Assembly (NCBI GenBank): GCA_002726335.1
Contig: PBSR01000206.1
Coordinates: 1 to 22,577, forward strand
DNA length: 22,577 bases
Direction of reading: 5' to 3'
Source: Gemmatimonadaceae bacterium
GTDB lineage: Bacteria; Latescibacterota; UBA2968; UBA8231
A model generated the notes under the pieces. That model had not been told where the DNA came from and searched no databases. It saw only the letters and a program-made list of their open reading frames with translations. Below are positions 10,301 to 15,560 of the stretch, in pieces (the first letter of the stretch is position 1; every line of letters starts with the position of its first letter). A program made the position numbers and the translations under genes.

Positions 10301-10731
10301 ACCCGGCCCTCCAGTATGTGCCCGGTCAGCTCTTCATATGATCCGTGGCCAGCATAGAACATCGAGCCGGCCAGGCCCTCGGGGGGCAGCGTGGCGGTCC
10401 GCACCAGGTTCGGCCACAGGCTCAACAGCGGGATGCGGGTGTCCGACTCGATGATCCGCAGTTGTCCGCCACGGTCGATGGGCACGGCGATTTCGAACGT
10501 GTCTCGCCGGACGTCGCTCAACCCGAGGTCGCCGAAGCGCTGCTCGATGAAGTCCGCCGCCGCGACGTGGCCAGGATAACCGACGACCCGTGAACCCAGG
10601 GAGGAGAGGAATGTCAGATCGTCGTGGACACGCTCGCCGATGCCGTCATCTGCTTTGAGTTCGGTCCCGCCGCTGGCGGCGCTGGCGAGGAGGCAGCACA
10701 GGCCTGCTGGCAGCCAGCCGCACCGCGGCAT
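4351..10731 (-). CDS. 2126-residue fusion: degenerate M28-peptidase-like domain + FtsX/MacB-type permease + DUF6785/DUF6784-type membrane module
   Basis: The ATG at 10731 overlaps the symporter stop by one base (TGATG) and begins a signal-peptide-like segment (MPRCGWLPAGLCCLLASAAS), so it is chosen over the longer open frame upstream. Visible layout: about 25-460, an M28-peptidase-like extracytoplasmic domain, with a PA-like insert around 115-220; about 490-770, a beta-rich region of unknown type; about 772-853, three TM helices; about 877-918, an FtsX/MacB N-terminal segment and TM; about 920-1180, a periplasmic-type domain; about 1187-1300, three TM helices of the FtsX domain; about 1316-1430, a soluble domain; about 1440-1488, a polar linker; 1490-2126, a polytopic module resembling DUF6785/DUF6784 proteins (WWPLHPIGFIISNGW at 2046-2060). 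M28 metal-binding positions look substituted. No ATPase partner for the FtsX part is adjacent. The one-frame reading is certain, the domain names are by recognition, and the function is unknown. Confidence 0.82.
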   Translation of the reverse strand: MPRCGWLPAGLCCLLASAASGGTELKADDGIGERVHDDLTFLSSLGSRVVGYPGHVAAADFIEQRFGDLGLSDVRRDTFEIAVPIDRGGQLRIIESDTRIPLLSLWPNLVRTATLPPEGLAGSMFYAGHGSYEELTGHILEGRVALMEFNSQLRWLNLAALGVRAIIFIEPEETTTYEAHRKFSYIPVDIPRFWIDRDAGTALRRRLHGGGQIPVELSGRMDWESRPTWNISATVPGTAASTTASSVFLHAYYDGSSVVPALDPGAETASGIACLLETARHLARRPGPRETRIVALSAHFQANQGMARLLDRRQRQRLDGDPPDLFIGLELSAGADEVGYWNNTDEFALKRLFLPYSRVLSRHGADVAIEQGRDPGRAFVNGITPLRGRDWLTYVPQKLVTDGEVALESGVPSLTLATVNDLRQKPFTPLDRPQIAGFTNVAGQAGLVREVLRRALADSSFYSGTQPLARAITDQLTEVRVRARTFPRRSQIPDGAVPGAVVMLSGFDKQVSGVMGQRYAIADEHGNVTFRGVNRDFWYGAAYSLEPVSGRVAMAPDLSKRSEPHHGKADRDGQLPMRVEFSSQERTLVMFRTVPRPLYSLISPRGLRSLASLRLFDAGGAPPREHGRALSFYEEEPVGLVFGGRGAEWRDRVRLVLGESEPILLLNADGHESEAEARGRGFLLRDDDIGETTLAAAKDMWQLDEYRLNRLSAHGIRSPWLERLHAATAQLTEDAGQARKDLRWDRYIALSRKALGLESRVYPELLASLNDIISGMVFVLSLLIPAVFFAERLLIAAVDIRRQLTGIAAIMLALWLVLSQIHPAFQLAQPVVIFLGFAIMAIALFVLVMIGSRFSRVTRDIGARIGAVHQADISRFGAAYSAFMLGISNMRRRPLRSALTLTTLTLLTFSVMSFTSFPRQTRFVTLAVDADATRSGALARSHNWESLDITEFESLQTHFEPVATLAARSWSVQDHEGARSLEVRHADSVAEVLGIIGMMPTEAAISGIDSTILAGSFFESNAERSCLLPGTVARDLGLEFADVGRVSVRVWGVDMQLRGIFDEALLDSLLDIDGGSLTPIDRRLSTLPPGAEMMDELELMEMDVGRNFVHLPADRVVILPFGTHVSTYGSLRSVAIDFDTGIDETLHIEDYLERISTTLFASVLDGSGGRHVVRYSSVGLTSVEGLSRLVVPALIAALIVLNAMLGAVYERWREIGIYSSVGLSPLHIAVLFFAEACVFAILGVTLGYLAGQGLGRLLQALGLMAGISLNYSSVAAMVSSSGVIAVVLVSTIYPARLAAAMATPEASPRWRPPPPEGDHWYLPFPFNVSEADVVGMGGFLYSYFESHAGAISGNTYTEDLSLRRDIDTDGARYHLTFRLWLSPYDLGVSEAVRIELRPAEGARGMYAVFIDIRRHSGERFHWQRLNRPFFQRLRKQLLIWNALPAGERARHRIEGARQLESETVPETPVTDVASIPTDATESQPTGSPFSVKGLAVGAAMCLAVGVGATYGEFFLKGSRMTLNSTAPMAIFYFFVIVAVANLGVFLARRRLRLPVPDLILIYIMMTLAATVPNQSFVGYLIPVLAGYLYYATSANHWVELYGEHLPAWSLPDAEAAIVLHEGLAPGQSIPWVSWLAPLGSWYLFFMALTLMMICLNVILHRQWSIHERLEYPMVQLPLAIVGRDEGSRSGMPTLLHRPLMWVGFGVPFVLLGLKGLHHYIPAVPVLFTPSFGSLEILEGLSLSLFTNYAWVGISYLVSLDISLSIWVFFVLGRLQDTLFTKFGVAPTEQLSFYSLGSTADLAHQATGACFVFVLVGLWMARRHLRDVWNNTVHGDAVDDAEELMPYRLAVIGLAVSFAVVSIWLWASGIPLIVLPAFLLSCIVFYILVTRVIATAGVATARAPMISAFVVISGVGSTLIGAKGLAALALTYVWQGEMRLFPMIMTANGLKLAEAVRGPKGRLFWGMLIAVTVSLAGATWMTLDLAHTHGGVNLDKFLMNDQANRLFNDMARHVRQPVGPDWRGWGFTGLGAAIEAMLIGAQYRFAWWPLHPIGFIISNGWLTGQIWFAVFIGWGAKSQIMKYGGTRTYLRLKPLFLGLILGEAVSAGTWLVLDYLLGGTGNRITMM

Positions 10732-12308
10732 CAGTTCAGTGTCAGGTAAATGGCGATCATGATCACCGCCAGAATTCCCCACAACACCCAGATGCGGCGA
10801 GGCGACGCGTCCAGCTCCGCATAGGTCTGACTGAGTGTCGGCATCTGTTCCTCCTCCGGCGAGTTCCTCGTCAGCAGCGACAGGATGACCATGAAGCTGC
10901 AGATGCCGGCAAACAGATAGAAGGCCAACAGCAGATGATTCGGCCAGAAGTCCTCGGCGGGCCAGTGCTTGAAGTGCATCAGCCCTACCGACAACGACAC
11001 GATCGATCCCAGGACGAGGGTCGAATATGCCGCAGCTGAGGTTGCCCGCCGCCACAGAACGCCGATGAGGAACACGGCGCCCATCGGTGGGGCGATGAAG
11101 GAGATAATGCCCTGCAGCAATTCGAACATGTTCTTGCCCACACCCTCCATCGAGAGGGCCGACAGGATGGCAAGGATCGCGACGCCCACCATGGACACGC
11201 GGCCGACCCACTTGATCTCCGCCGGTGTCGCGTCCGGTCGGTACCGACTCACGTAGATGTCGAGGGTGAAGACGGTGCTGAATGAGTTGAGTCCCGAATC
11301 GACGGTGCTGACGAGGGCGGCGATGAGCACGGCGACGATGAGTCCTGTCATGCCCACGGGCAGGTAGTTGGTCACCATGGTCATGAAAGCTTCGTCCGGG
11401 TCGGCCAGATCCGGATGGAGGACGAAGCAGAGAATGCCGGGTAGCATGAAGATGAAAGGCGGGATGATCTTGAGGAATCCGGCAAAGACTACACCGAGCT
11501 GGCTCTGGCGCAGGTCGCGGGCACCCAGGGCGCGCTGCACGATCGTCTGATCGGTGCACCAGAACCAGATGGCCAGCACAGGATAGCCGAGCACCACCGC
11601 GTGCCACGGATAGACGTCGTCGTCGGCACCGCGGAACAGCTGCCAGTAGTCGTCCGGTGTGGCAGCGACCAGTTCTGAGACACCACCCACGTGTGAGAAG
11701 GCGATCAACGTCAGGGTGGCGGACCCGATGATCATGAGGATCGACTGGAAGGAATCGGTGACGACGACAGCCACGAGGCCGCCGACGGCCGTCAGCAGCA
11801 GAGAGATAGCGGCCAGAAAGATGACGGACAGCCACAGCGGCCAGGCCATGATCTGGCTGAACAGCACGCCGCCGGCATAGAGCGTGCCCCCGAGCCACAA
11901 GACTACGGTGGTGAACAACGCGTACCACGACAGGAATCCGTAGACCCGCGTGCCGAAGCGTCGCAGCATGAACTGCGGCATGGTGTCGATCTTCGTGCGC
12001 ATGTAATGGGGGACGAAGAGCATGCCCAACAGCATCAGGAACCACCAGGCCAGCCACTCGAAGTTGGCGCCCACGACGCCGGACATGTAGGCGATCGAAC
12101 ACGAGGCGATCAGGAAAGACGGTCCGATGTTGGTGCCGAAGATCGACAGACCCACGTTGTACCAGGGCAGGGTGCGTCCACCGAGGAACAGGTCTTGTTG
12201 GGCGCCCTTGTGGCGCAGGCTGACCCATGTGCCAAGCCCGAGCAGGGCGATGATATAGATGATGATGACGGCGAAATCGAGGGGTTGCAGCGCTTCGTGA
12301 ATATCCAT
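10731..12308 (-). CDS. Sodium:solute symporter, SGLT/SLC5-like (SSS family)
   Basis: Inner-membrane Na+-coupled transporter (525 aa, about 13-14 TM helices, typical of the family). GGRTLPWYNVGLSIFGTNIG (43-62) spans the TM1 region. WCTDQTIVQRALGAR (250-264) closely matches the SGLT sugar-transporter motif. AALVSTVDSGLNSFSTVFTLDIY (330-352) contains Ser334/Thr335 at the position of the Ser pair that forms the sodium site in vSGLT. These features favour a sugar or polyol substrate over proline or pantothenate. A TTG at 12362 would add 18 residues, but ATG 12308 gives the normal N-terminus MDIHEALQPLDFAVI. Shine-Dalgarno is weak. It is the first gene of a minus-strand operon, with its stop overlapping the start of the 2126-residue gene. 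It is divergent from the CBM9-like gene, with 222 bases between the starts. Confidence 0.93.
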   Translation of the reverse strand: MDIHEALQPLDFAVIIIYIIALLGLGTWVSLRHKGAQQDLFLGGRTLPWYNVGLSIFGTNIGPSFLIASCSIAYMSGVVGANFEWLAWWFLMLLGMLFVPHYMRTKIDTMPQFMLRRFGTRVYGFLSWYALFTTVVLWLGGTLYAGGVLFSQIMAWPLWLSVIFLAAISLLLTAVGGLVAVVVTDSFQSILMIIGSATLTLIAFSHVGGVSELVAATPDDYWQLFRGADDDVYPWHAVVLGYPVLAIWFWCTDQTIVQRALGARDLRQSQLGVVFAGFLKIIPPFIFMLPGILCFVLHPDLADPDEAFMTMVTNYLPVGMTGLIVAVLIAALVSTVDSGLNSFSTVFTLDIYVSRYRPDATPAEIKWVGRVSMVGVAILAILSALSMEGVGKNMFELLQGIISFIAPPMGAVFLIGVLWRRATSAAAYSTLVLGSIVSLSVGLMHFKHWPAEDFWPNHLLLAFYLFAGICSFMVILSLLTRNSPEEEQMPTLSQTYAELDASPRRIWVLWGILAVIMIAIYLTLN

Positions 12309-12340
12309 GGGAATCCCGGTGATGGACTGCGTCGGATCAC

Positions 12341-12356
12341 GGCTCGTCGGCGAGCC
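12341..12356. repeat. Perfect 6-bp inverted repeat in the symporter leader
   Basis: GGCTCG-TCGG-CGAGCC: a perfect 6-bp stem with a 4-base loop, ending 33 bases before the symporter start codon. In the minus-strand transcript it would form a short GC-rich hairpin in the leader. It could affect mRNA stability or be a protein-binding dyad; nothing here tells which, and a match this short can occur by chance. Confidence 0.35.
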
Positions 12357-12399
12357 AAACAAGGTCCATCATGCTGGCTTCGCAATTCCAAGAAAGAGC

Positions 12400-12414
12400 T
12401 TGACAATCGTTTGC
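12400..12414 (+). promoter_or_regulatory. TTGACA box overlapped by a CG-centred LacI/PurR-like operator candidate
   Basis: TTGACA (12400-12405) matches the sigma70 -35 consensus. Overlapping it, CAATCGTTTG (12404-12413) differs at one base from the perfect LacI/PurR-type core CAAACGTTTG, with the central CG that family members kink by inserting a hinge-helix leucine. The LacI-type protein encoded at 20833-21885 has that leucine (Leu56). No good -10 box at the standard spacing is seen; TATTCC at 12420 gives only 14 bases. The site lies in the divergent gap, so binding could repress both directions. The link to the local LacI protein is inference from proximity and the palindrome. Confidence 0.42.
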
Positions 12415-12530
12415 TGATTTATTCCCTTGTGACCCGGGGTCCACCCCGTACTGCACCCATTTTCCTGAGTCCGCACCCCGGTATCCATTGGCTGCGGGCT
12501 TGCCAGCCCATCCTCGATGAGGGAGTTCTC
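12415..12530 (+). other. Leader region of the CBM9-like gene with two small hairpins and a strong ribosome binding site
   Basis: The probable 5' leader holds CGGGG-TCCA-CCCCG (12435-12448) and GGGCT-TGCC-AGCCC (12496-12509), each a perfect 5-bp stem with a 4-base loop. GAGGGAG (12519-12525) is a clear Shine-Dalgarno 5 bases before the ATG at 12531. The second hairpin ends 9 bases before it. No known riboswitch was recognised. Confidence 0.4.
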
Positions 12531-13481
12531 ATGAGAAAGGCTCTAGCAACATTCGTGGCCGCCGGACTTCTGTCCGCCAGTGCGGCCAGCGCTCACATCC
12601 CTGAAGGGGCTGTCTGGCTTGCCTGGCAGTGGCCGACATCCGCTCTGCCGACCCTCGACGGTGATTTGTCCGAGTGGCAGGTCGTGCCGAACGATTTCGT
12701 CATCGACCAGTTCACGCCCGGTCCCGACGGCTCGCCCGGAATCGGACCGGCCGAAGGAAACATCGAGCGTGAGGTCGACGTCTCCGACCTGGCTTTCCGT
12801 CTGATCGTCTCCTGGAATGAGGACCGCAACCGCCTCTTCATGATGTGGGATCGCTTCGACAACATCATCGATCTCGACGTGGCTGGCGGCGAGGGCTGCT
12901 GTGGTCAGATCGACACGATCGAGTTCGGCGTCGACGGTGACAACTCGGGCGGGATCTATTCCGGTCATGACGTCGAGGAAGTATTCGGCGGCGACGAGGA
13001 AGCGGCACAGCAGGCAAAAGGTCGTCAGGCCCAGACAGCGCATATGCGTTTTGGCGCCACCGACGGCAAGCCGTGGAAGTGGAACTGGCAGCACGAGGTG
13101 AACTGGGACAACGATCCTCCGTTCTCCTGCTGCGGCGATTCTTTCGTGATGGACGGCGCTCACGGCACCGAGGGAACCACCAAGGCCGAATGGTACATCA
13201 CGGCCTGGGACGAGTTCGACCAGGATGGCGTCGGCGAGAGTGTCGAACACGACCTGCAGGAAGGCGACATCATCGGTATCCAGATCTCTCCTGTCGACAT
13301 GGACATCGAGGGTGAAGACGACCCGGGGACCAAGTGGTCGATGGGTTCGCCGCGTGACGTCTGGAACAACGCCAGCTCCTTCACGGACTTCCTGCTGATG
13401 CCCGTCGACGAATCGCTGGCGAATGCCACGAACGTCGAGAGCGACAGCTGGGGTCACATCAAGGCGTCGTTCGCCAAGTAG
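12531..13481 (+). CDS. Secreted CBM9/DOMON-like carbohydrate-binding-type protein
   Basis: 316 aa with a clear signal peptide (MRKALATFVAAGLLSASAASA, predicted cut after residue 21). The ATG at 12531 is supported by GAGGGAG 5 bases upstream; the frame is open further upstream but lacks such support. LDGDLSEWQ (42-50) is the classic opening of CBM9-like domains. RLFMMWDRFDN (101-111) and IDTIEFGVDGDNSGG (127-141) match later strands and the loop near the ligand or metal site. The region after 190 is rich in Asp, Glu and Trp. Two adjacent-cysteine pairs, CC at 123-124 and 200-201, each followed by Gly, are unusual and suggest disulfides or metal binding. No catalytic domain, membrane anchor or C-terminal sorting domain is visible, so it is probably periplasmic or released. 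Related domains also bind haem in redox proteins, so sugar binding is likely rather than proven. Confidence 0.75.
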   Translation: MRKALATFVAAGLLSASAASAHIPEGAVWLAWQWPTSALPTLDGDLSEWQVVPNDFVIDQFTPGPDGSPGIGPAEGNIEREVDVSDLAFRLIVSWNEDRNRLFMMWDRFDNIIDLDVAGGEGCCGQIDTIEFGVDGDNSGGIYSGHDVEEVFGGDEEAAQQAKGRQAQTAHMRFGATDGKPWKWNWQHEVNWDNDPPFSCCGDSFVMDGAHGTEGTTKAEWYITAWDEFDQDGVGESVEHDLQEGDIIGIQISPVDMDIEGEDDPGTKWSMGSPRDVWNNASSFTDFLLMPVDESLANATNVESDSWGHIKASFAK

Positions 13482-13492
13482 AAGAAGCAGTG

Positions 13493-13519
13493 GGTTGATA
13501 CCAACCGCAGTCGGGTTGG
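13493..13519 (+). repeat. Two mutually exclusive short hairpins after the CBM9-like gene
   Basis: GGTTG (13493-13497) can pair with CAACC (13502-13506). Alternatively CCAACC (13501-13506) can pair with GGTTGG (13514-13519). Both use the same central CAACC, so only one can form at a time. They lie 12 bases after the stop codon and 13 before the strong hairpin, which resembles an attenuator arrangement but may be chance. Confidence 0.35.
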
Positions 13520-13531
13520 GTGTTTCGTCGT

Positions 13532-13566
13532 GTAGGGAAGGCGGGTTTCTTGCCCGCCTTCCCTAC
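13532..13566 (+). terminator. Strong 14-bp hairpin, terminator-like but without a U-tract
   Basis: GTAGGGAAGGCGGG (13532-13545) is perfectly complementary to CCCGCCTTCCCTAC (13553-13566) around a 7-base loop TTTCTTG. It sits 50 bases after the CBM9-like stop. The following bases (ATTCATATATAG) are AT-rich but not a T run, so simple intrinsic termination is uncertain. It could instead protect the 3' end of the upstream message and let the CBM9-like protein be made in excess over the downstream genes. Confidence 0.6.
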
Positions 13567-13577
13567 ATTCATATATA
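13550..13577 (+). promoter_or_regulatory. Weak candidate promoter overlapping the right arm of the hairpin
   Basis: TTGCCC (13550-13555) and TATATA (13572-13577) are 16 bases apart, giving a possible start near 13584 and a leader of about 37 bases for the gene at 13621. Both boxes match the sigma70 consensus only partly, and promoter rules for this lineage are unknown. If used, the promoter would share DNA with the terminator-like stem. Confidence 0.3.
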
Positions 13578-13606
13578 GAGTAGCGTATCGGTGCGGCAGT
13601 CCCCTC

Positions 13607-13613
13607 AGGAGAG
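13607..13613 (+). promoter_or_regulatory. Ribosome binding site deciding the start at 13621
   Basis: AGGAGAG lies 7-13 bases before ATG 13621, and that ATG opens a signal peptide. This rules out the in-frame GTG at 13591, which would place the ribosome binding site inside the coding region and put ten polar residues before the signal peptide. Confidence 0.75.
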
Positions 13614-13620
13614 TCGCCAC

Positions 13621-15546
13621 ATGAAGATCCTGCGTCTCGCTGCCCTTGCGGCTGCCGGCCTTACGGTGCTGACCGTGCCAGCGGCCGAATCCCTGACGAT
13701 CTATCGAATCGGTGGCGCCGATCAGGTCCGCCCCGCGAAGGCTGATCAGGCCGGCGTGGATTTTGTGCAGCTGGACTGGTCCGACGTCGGCGACGCGGAT
13801 CTGGTCGACGCCGCACAGATGGACGTGGACCCGTCCTTCGTCGAGCCCACCTTGCTTGAGCAGAACATCAACCTGGCGCGCAACTTCCGTGAGGAGCGCG
13901 GCCGCATTCGTGCCCTGGACTGGATCGGCTGGACGGTCAGCCCGGCGACGGACGATGTGATGTGGGATGGCGACACGACCACCGTGTTCCTCGGGGACGG
14001 GCACTGGACCGCTCACGGCACACTCTGGCGCGAGATCGCCTTCGAGTTCAACGGTATCTTCATCCTCGATCGCGTGCGGTGGTCGCCGCGCGAGCGTCAT
14101 CTTGAAGACCGGTTCATGGAGTCCTTCCGGATCGGCATCAACGACGGTGATTCCTTCAAAGATGGCACGCGAGACATCAATATCACGCAGCGTGGTTCCG
14201 GTCTCGACTTCGACCTCGTGGCTTTCGAGACGGAGAACACCGACGGCGTCGTCGAAGTCCAGTTGCCGCCGACGCCGGTGAAACTGCTGCTCTTCGAGTT
14301 CCGGGAAAACAAACGAGGCATCTGGGAGATCGCCGAGCTGGAAATCTACGGCCGAGGTCGGGCCCCCAGCTCAACCTACGAGTCGCAGGTCATCGATCTG
14401 GGTCGATCCGTAACCCTCGGAGATCTGACATGGGGTGGTGAGCACGGCGAGGGGGCCAGCATCGATGTCGCCCTGCGGACCGGTGACGACATCGACCCCA
14501 ATGTCTACTGGCGTAATACGTTCCGCGGTGATGAGATCTCCCGGTTCGACGCCGATGGCGGCAAACTGACCTTCGCCGACTACGACGATCTGCGCAGCAC
14601 CGAGAAGGGGGGGATCACGCACGACACGGAGGCGTGGGACTTCTGGTCCACTTCCTACGATTTTTCCGCCGGCTCGGGAACGGTCGGTGTCAGCAGGCCT
14701 CGACAGTTCGTCCAGTTCCAGGTGGGGATCGAATCGACCCTGGAGGCCACAGGGCGCCTCGACTACGTCCAGTTCGAGGTCTCGGATCCGCCGATCGCTA
14801 CCAACGCCATCGCCGAGATTTCTCCGACTGTGGTGCCTGCCGGAATCGTCTCACCCTTCACCTACAAACTGCTGCCGATCCTGCAACCGGGTGATCTCGG
14901 GTTCGACCATATCGAGATCAGCACTCCTGTGCAGGCCGAAGGAATCGATGCGGTCCGCCATGGCGGAGTGGATGTCGCTTTTGACGTGGTCCGGCTCGAC
15001 AGCACCGGGTTCGAACTGCGGCTGCCCCGGGTAGATGCCAGTCGCACCCACGAGCTGGTGGAGATCGATTTCCGGTCCAGCATCTACAGCTTCGGAACGG
15101 AATTCGCCGGTCGAGTCTACGATGGAGACCGGCCGCTGGAGGTGCGTCAGGCCGTGTCAGCAGGCGACGCTGACGCCTTCGACGACAGCAACACGCTGTC
15201 GGTGGCCCTGGCCCGTGTAGGCAATGAAGCCCTGAGCAAGCTGAGCCTCGACCCGCCGGCCTTCAGTCCCAATGGTGACGGCGTCAATGACGTATTGCGC
15301 ATCCAGGCGGAACTGCTCAACGTCGTTGGTGATGTGCCGATCCGGGTCGACCTGTATGATCTGGGCGGTCGCCGGGTCCACAGGGTTCTGGACGATGTCG
15401 CCGCCAGCGGCCCTTACGCGCGCAACTGGAACGGGCGGGGCAGGAAAGGTGCACTGGTACCACCCGGGATCTACGTCGTGCGCGTCGAGCTCGACACGGA
15501 CGGTGGTCTCGAGACGATCAGCCGCATTGTTTCGGTCGTCTATTGA
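13621..15546 (+). CDS. Secreted discoidin-like protein with FlgD-Ig/CHU_C-type C-terminus (641 aa, short paralogue)
   Basis: Signal peptide at about 1-22 (KILRLAALAAAGLTVLTVPAA). Residues about 104-245 look like a discoidin (F5/8 type C) jelly roll: WDGDTTT at 115-121, the strand IAFEFNGIFILDRVRW and the closing EIAELEIYGRG at 236-246. A beta-rich middle (about 250-540) follows. The C-terminal domain at about 548-641 starts with the Asp/Asn-rich loop SPNGDGVNDVLRI, continues VDLYDLGGRRV and ends VPPGIYVVRVEL, as in FlgD-Ig/CHU_C-type domains. It aligns with the two 873-residue genes downstream from their second discoidin-like module onward (IYGRGRAP against LFGRGRLP; RLDYVQFEVS against LNSVRLNFIS) but lacks their first module. 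The stop is 14 bases before the next GTG. No enzyme motif is visible. Likely an extracellular binding or structural protein; the ligand is unknown. Confidence 0.8.
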   Translation: MKILRLAALAAAGLTVLTVPAAESLTIYRIGGADQVRPAKADQAGVDFVQLDWSDVGDADLVDAAQMDVDPSFVEPTLLEQNINLARNFREERGRIRALDWIGWTVSPATDDVMWDGDTTTVFLGDGHWTAHGTLWREIAFEFNGIFILDRVRWSPRERHLEDRFMESFRIGINDGDSFKDGTRDINITQRGSGLDFDLVAFETENTDGVVEVQLPPTPVKLLLFEFRENKRGIWEIAELEIYGRGRAPSSTYESQVIDLGRSVTLGDLTWGGEHGEGASIDVALRTGDDIDPNVYWRNTFRGDEISRFDADGGKLTFADYDDLRSTEKGGITHDTEAWDFWSTSYDFSAGSGTVGVSRPRQFVQFQVGIESTLEATGRLDYVQFEVSDPPIATNAIAEISPTVVPAGIVSPFTYKLLPILQPGDLGFDHIEISTPVQAEGIDAVRHGGVDVAFDVVRLDSTGFELRLPRVDASRTHELVEIDFRSSIYSFGTEFAGRVYDGDRPLEVRQAVSAGDADAFDDSNTLSVALARVGNEALSKLSLDPPAFSPNGDGVNDVLRIQAELLNVVGDVPIRVDLYDLGGRRVHRVLDDVAASGPYARNWNGRGRKGALVPPGIYVVRVELDTDGGLETISRIVSVVY

Positions 15547-15560
15547 GGGATGGCCTGACT

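Noticed and set aside
10732..12228. Extension of the 2126-residue minus-strand frame to 2625 residues
   Set aside because: The extra 499 residues are an out-of-frame reading of the symporter gene (His- and Arg-rich, low hydrophobicity). The symporter frame shows clear SSS motifs, and ATG 10731 has a signal peptide and a TGATG overlap.
12006..12530. Upstream extension of the CBM9-like gene
   Set aside because: It is antisense to the symporter N-terminus and would place the signal peptide in mid-protein.
12543..13457. Minus-strand open frame of 304 codons opposite the CBM9-like gene
   Set aside because: The plus strand has a signal peptide, ribosome binding site and CBM9-like motifs. The antisense product has no domain pattern.
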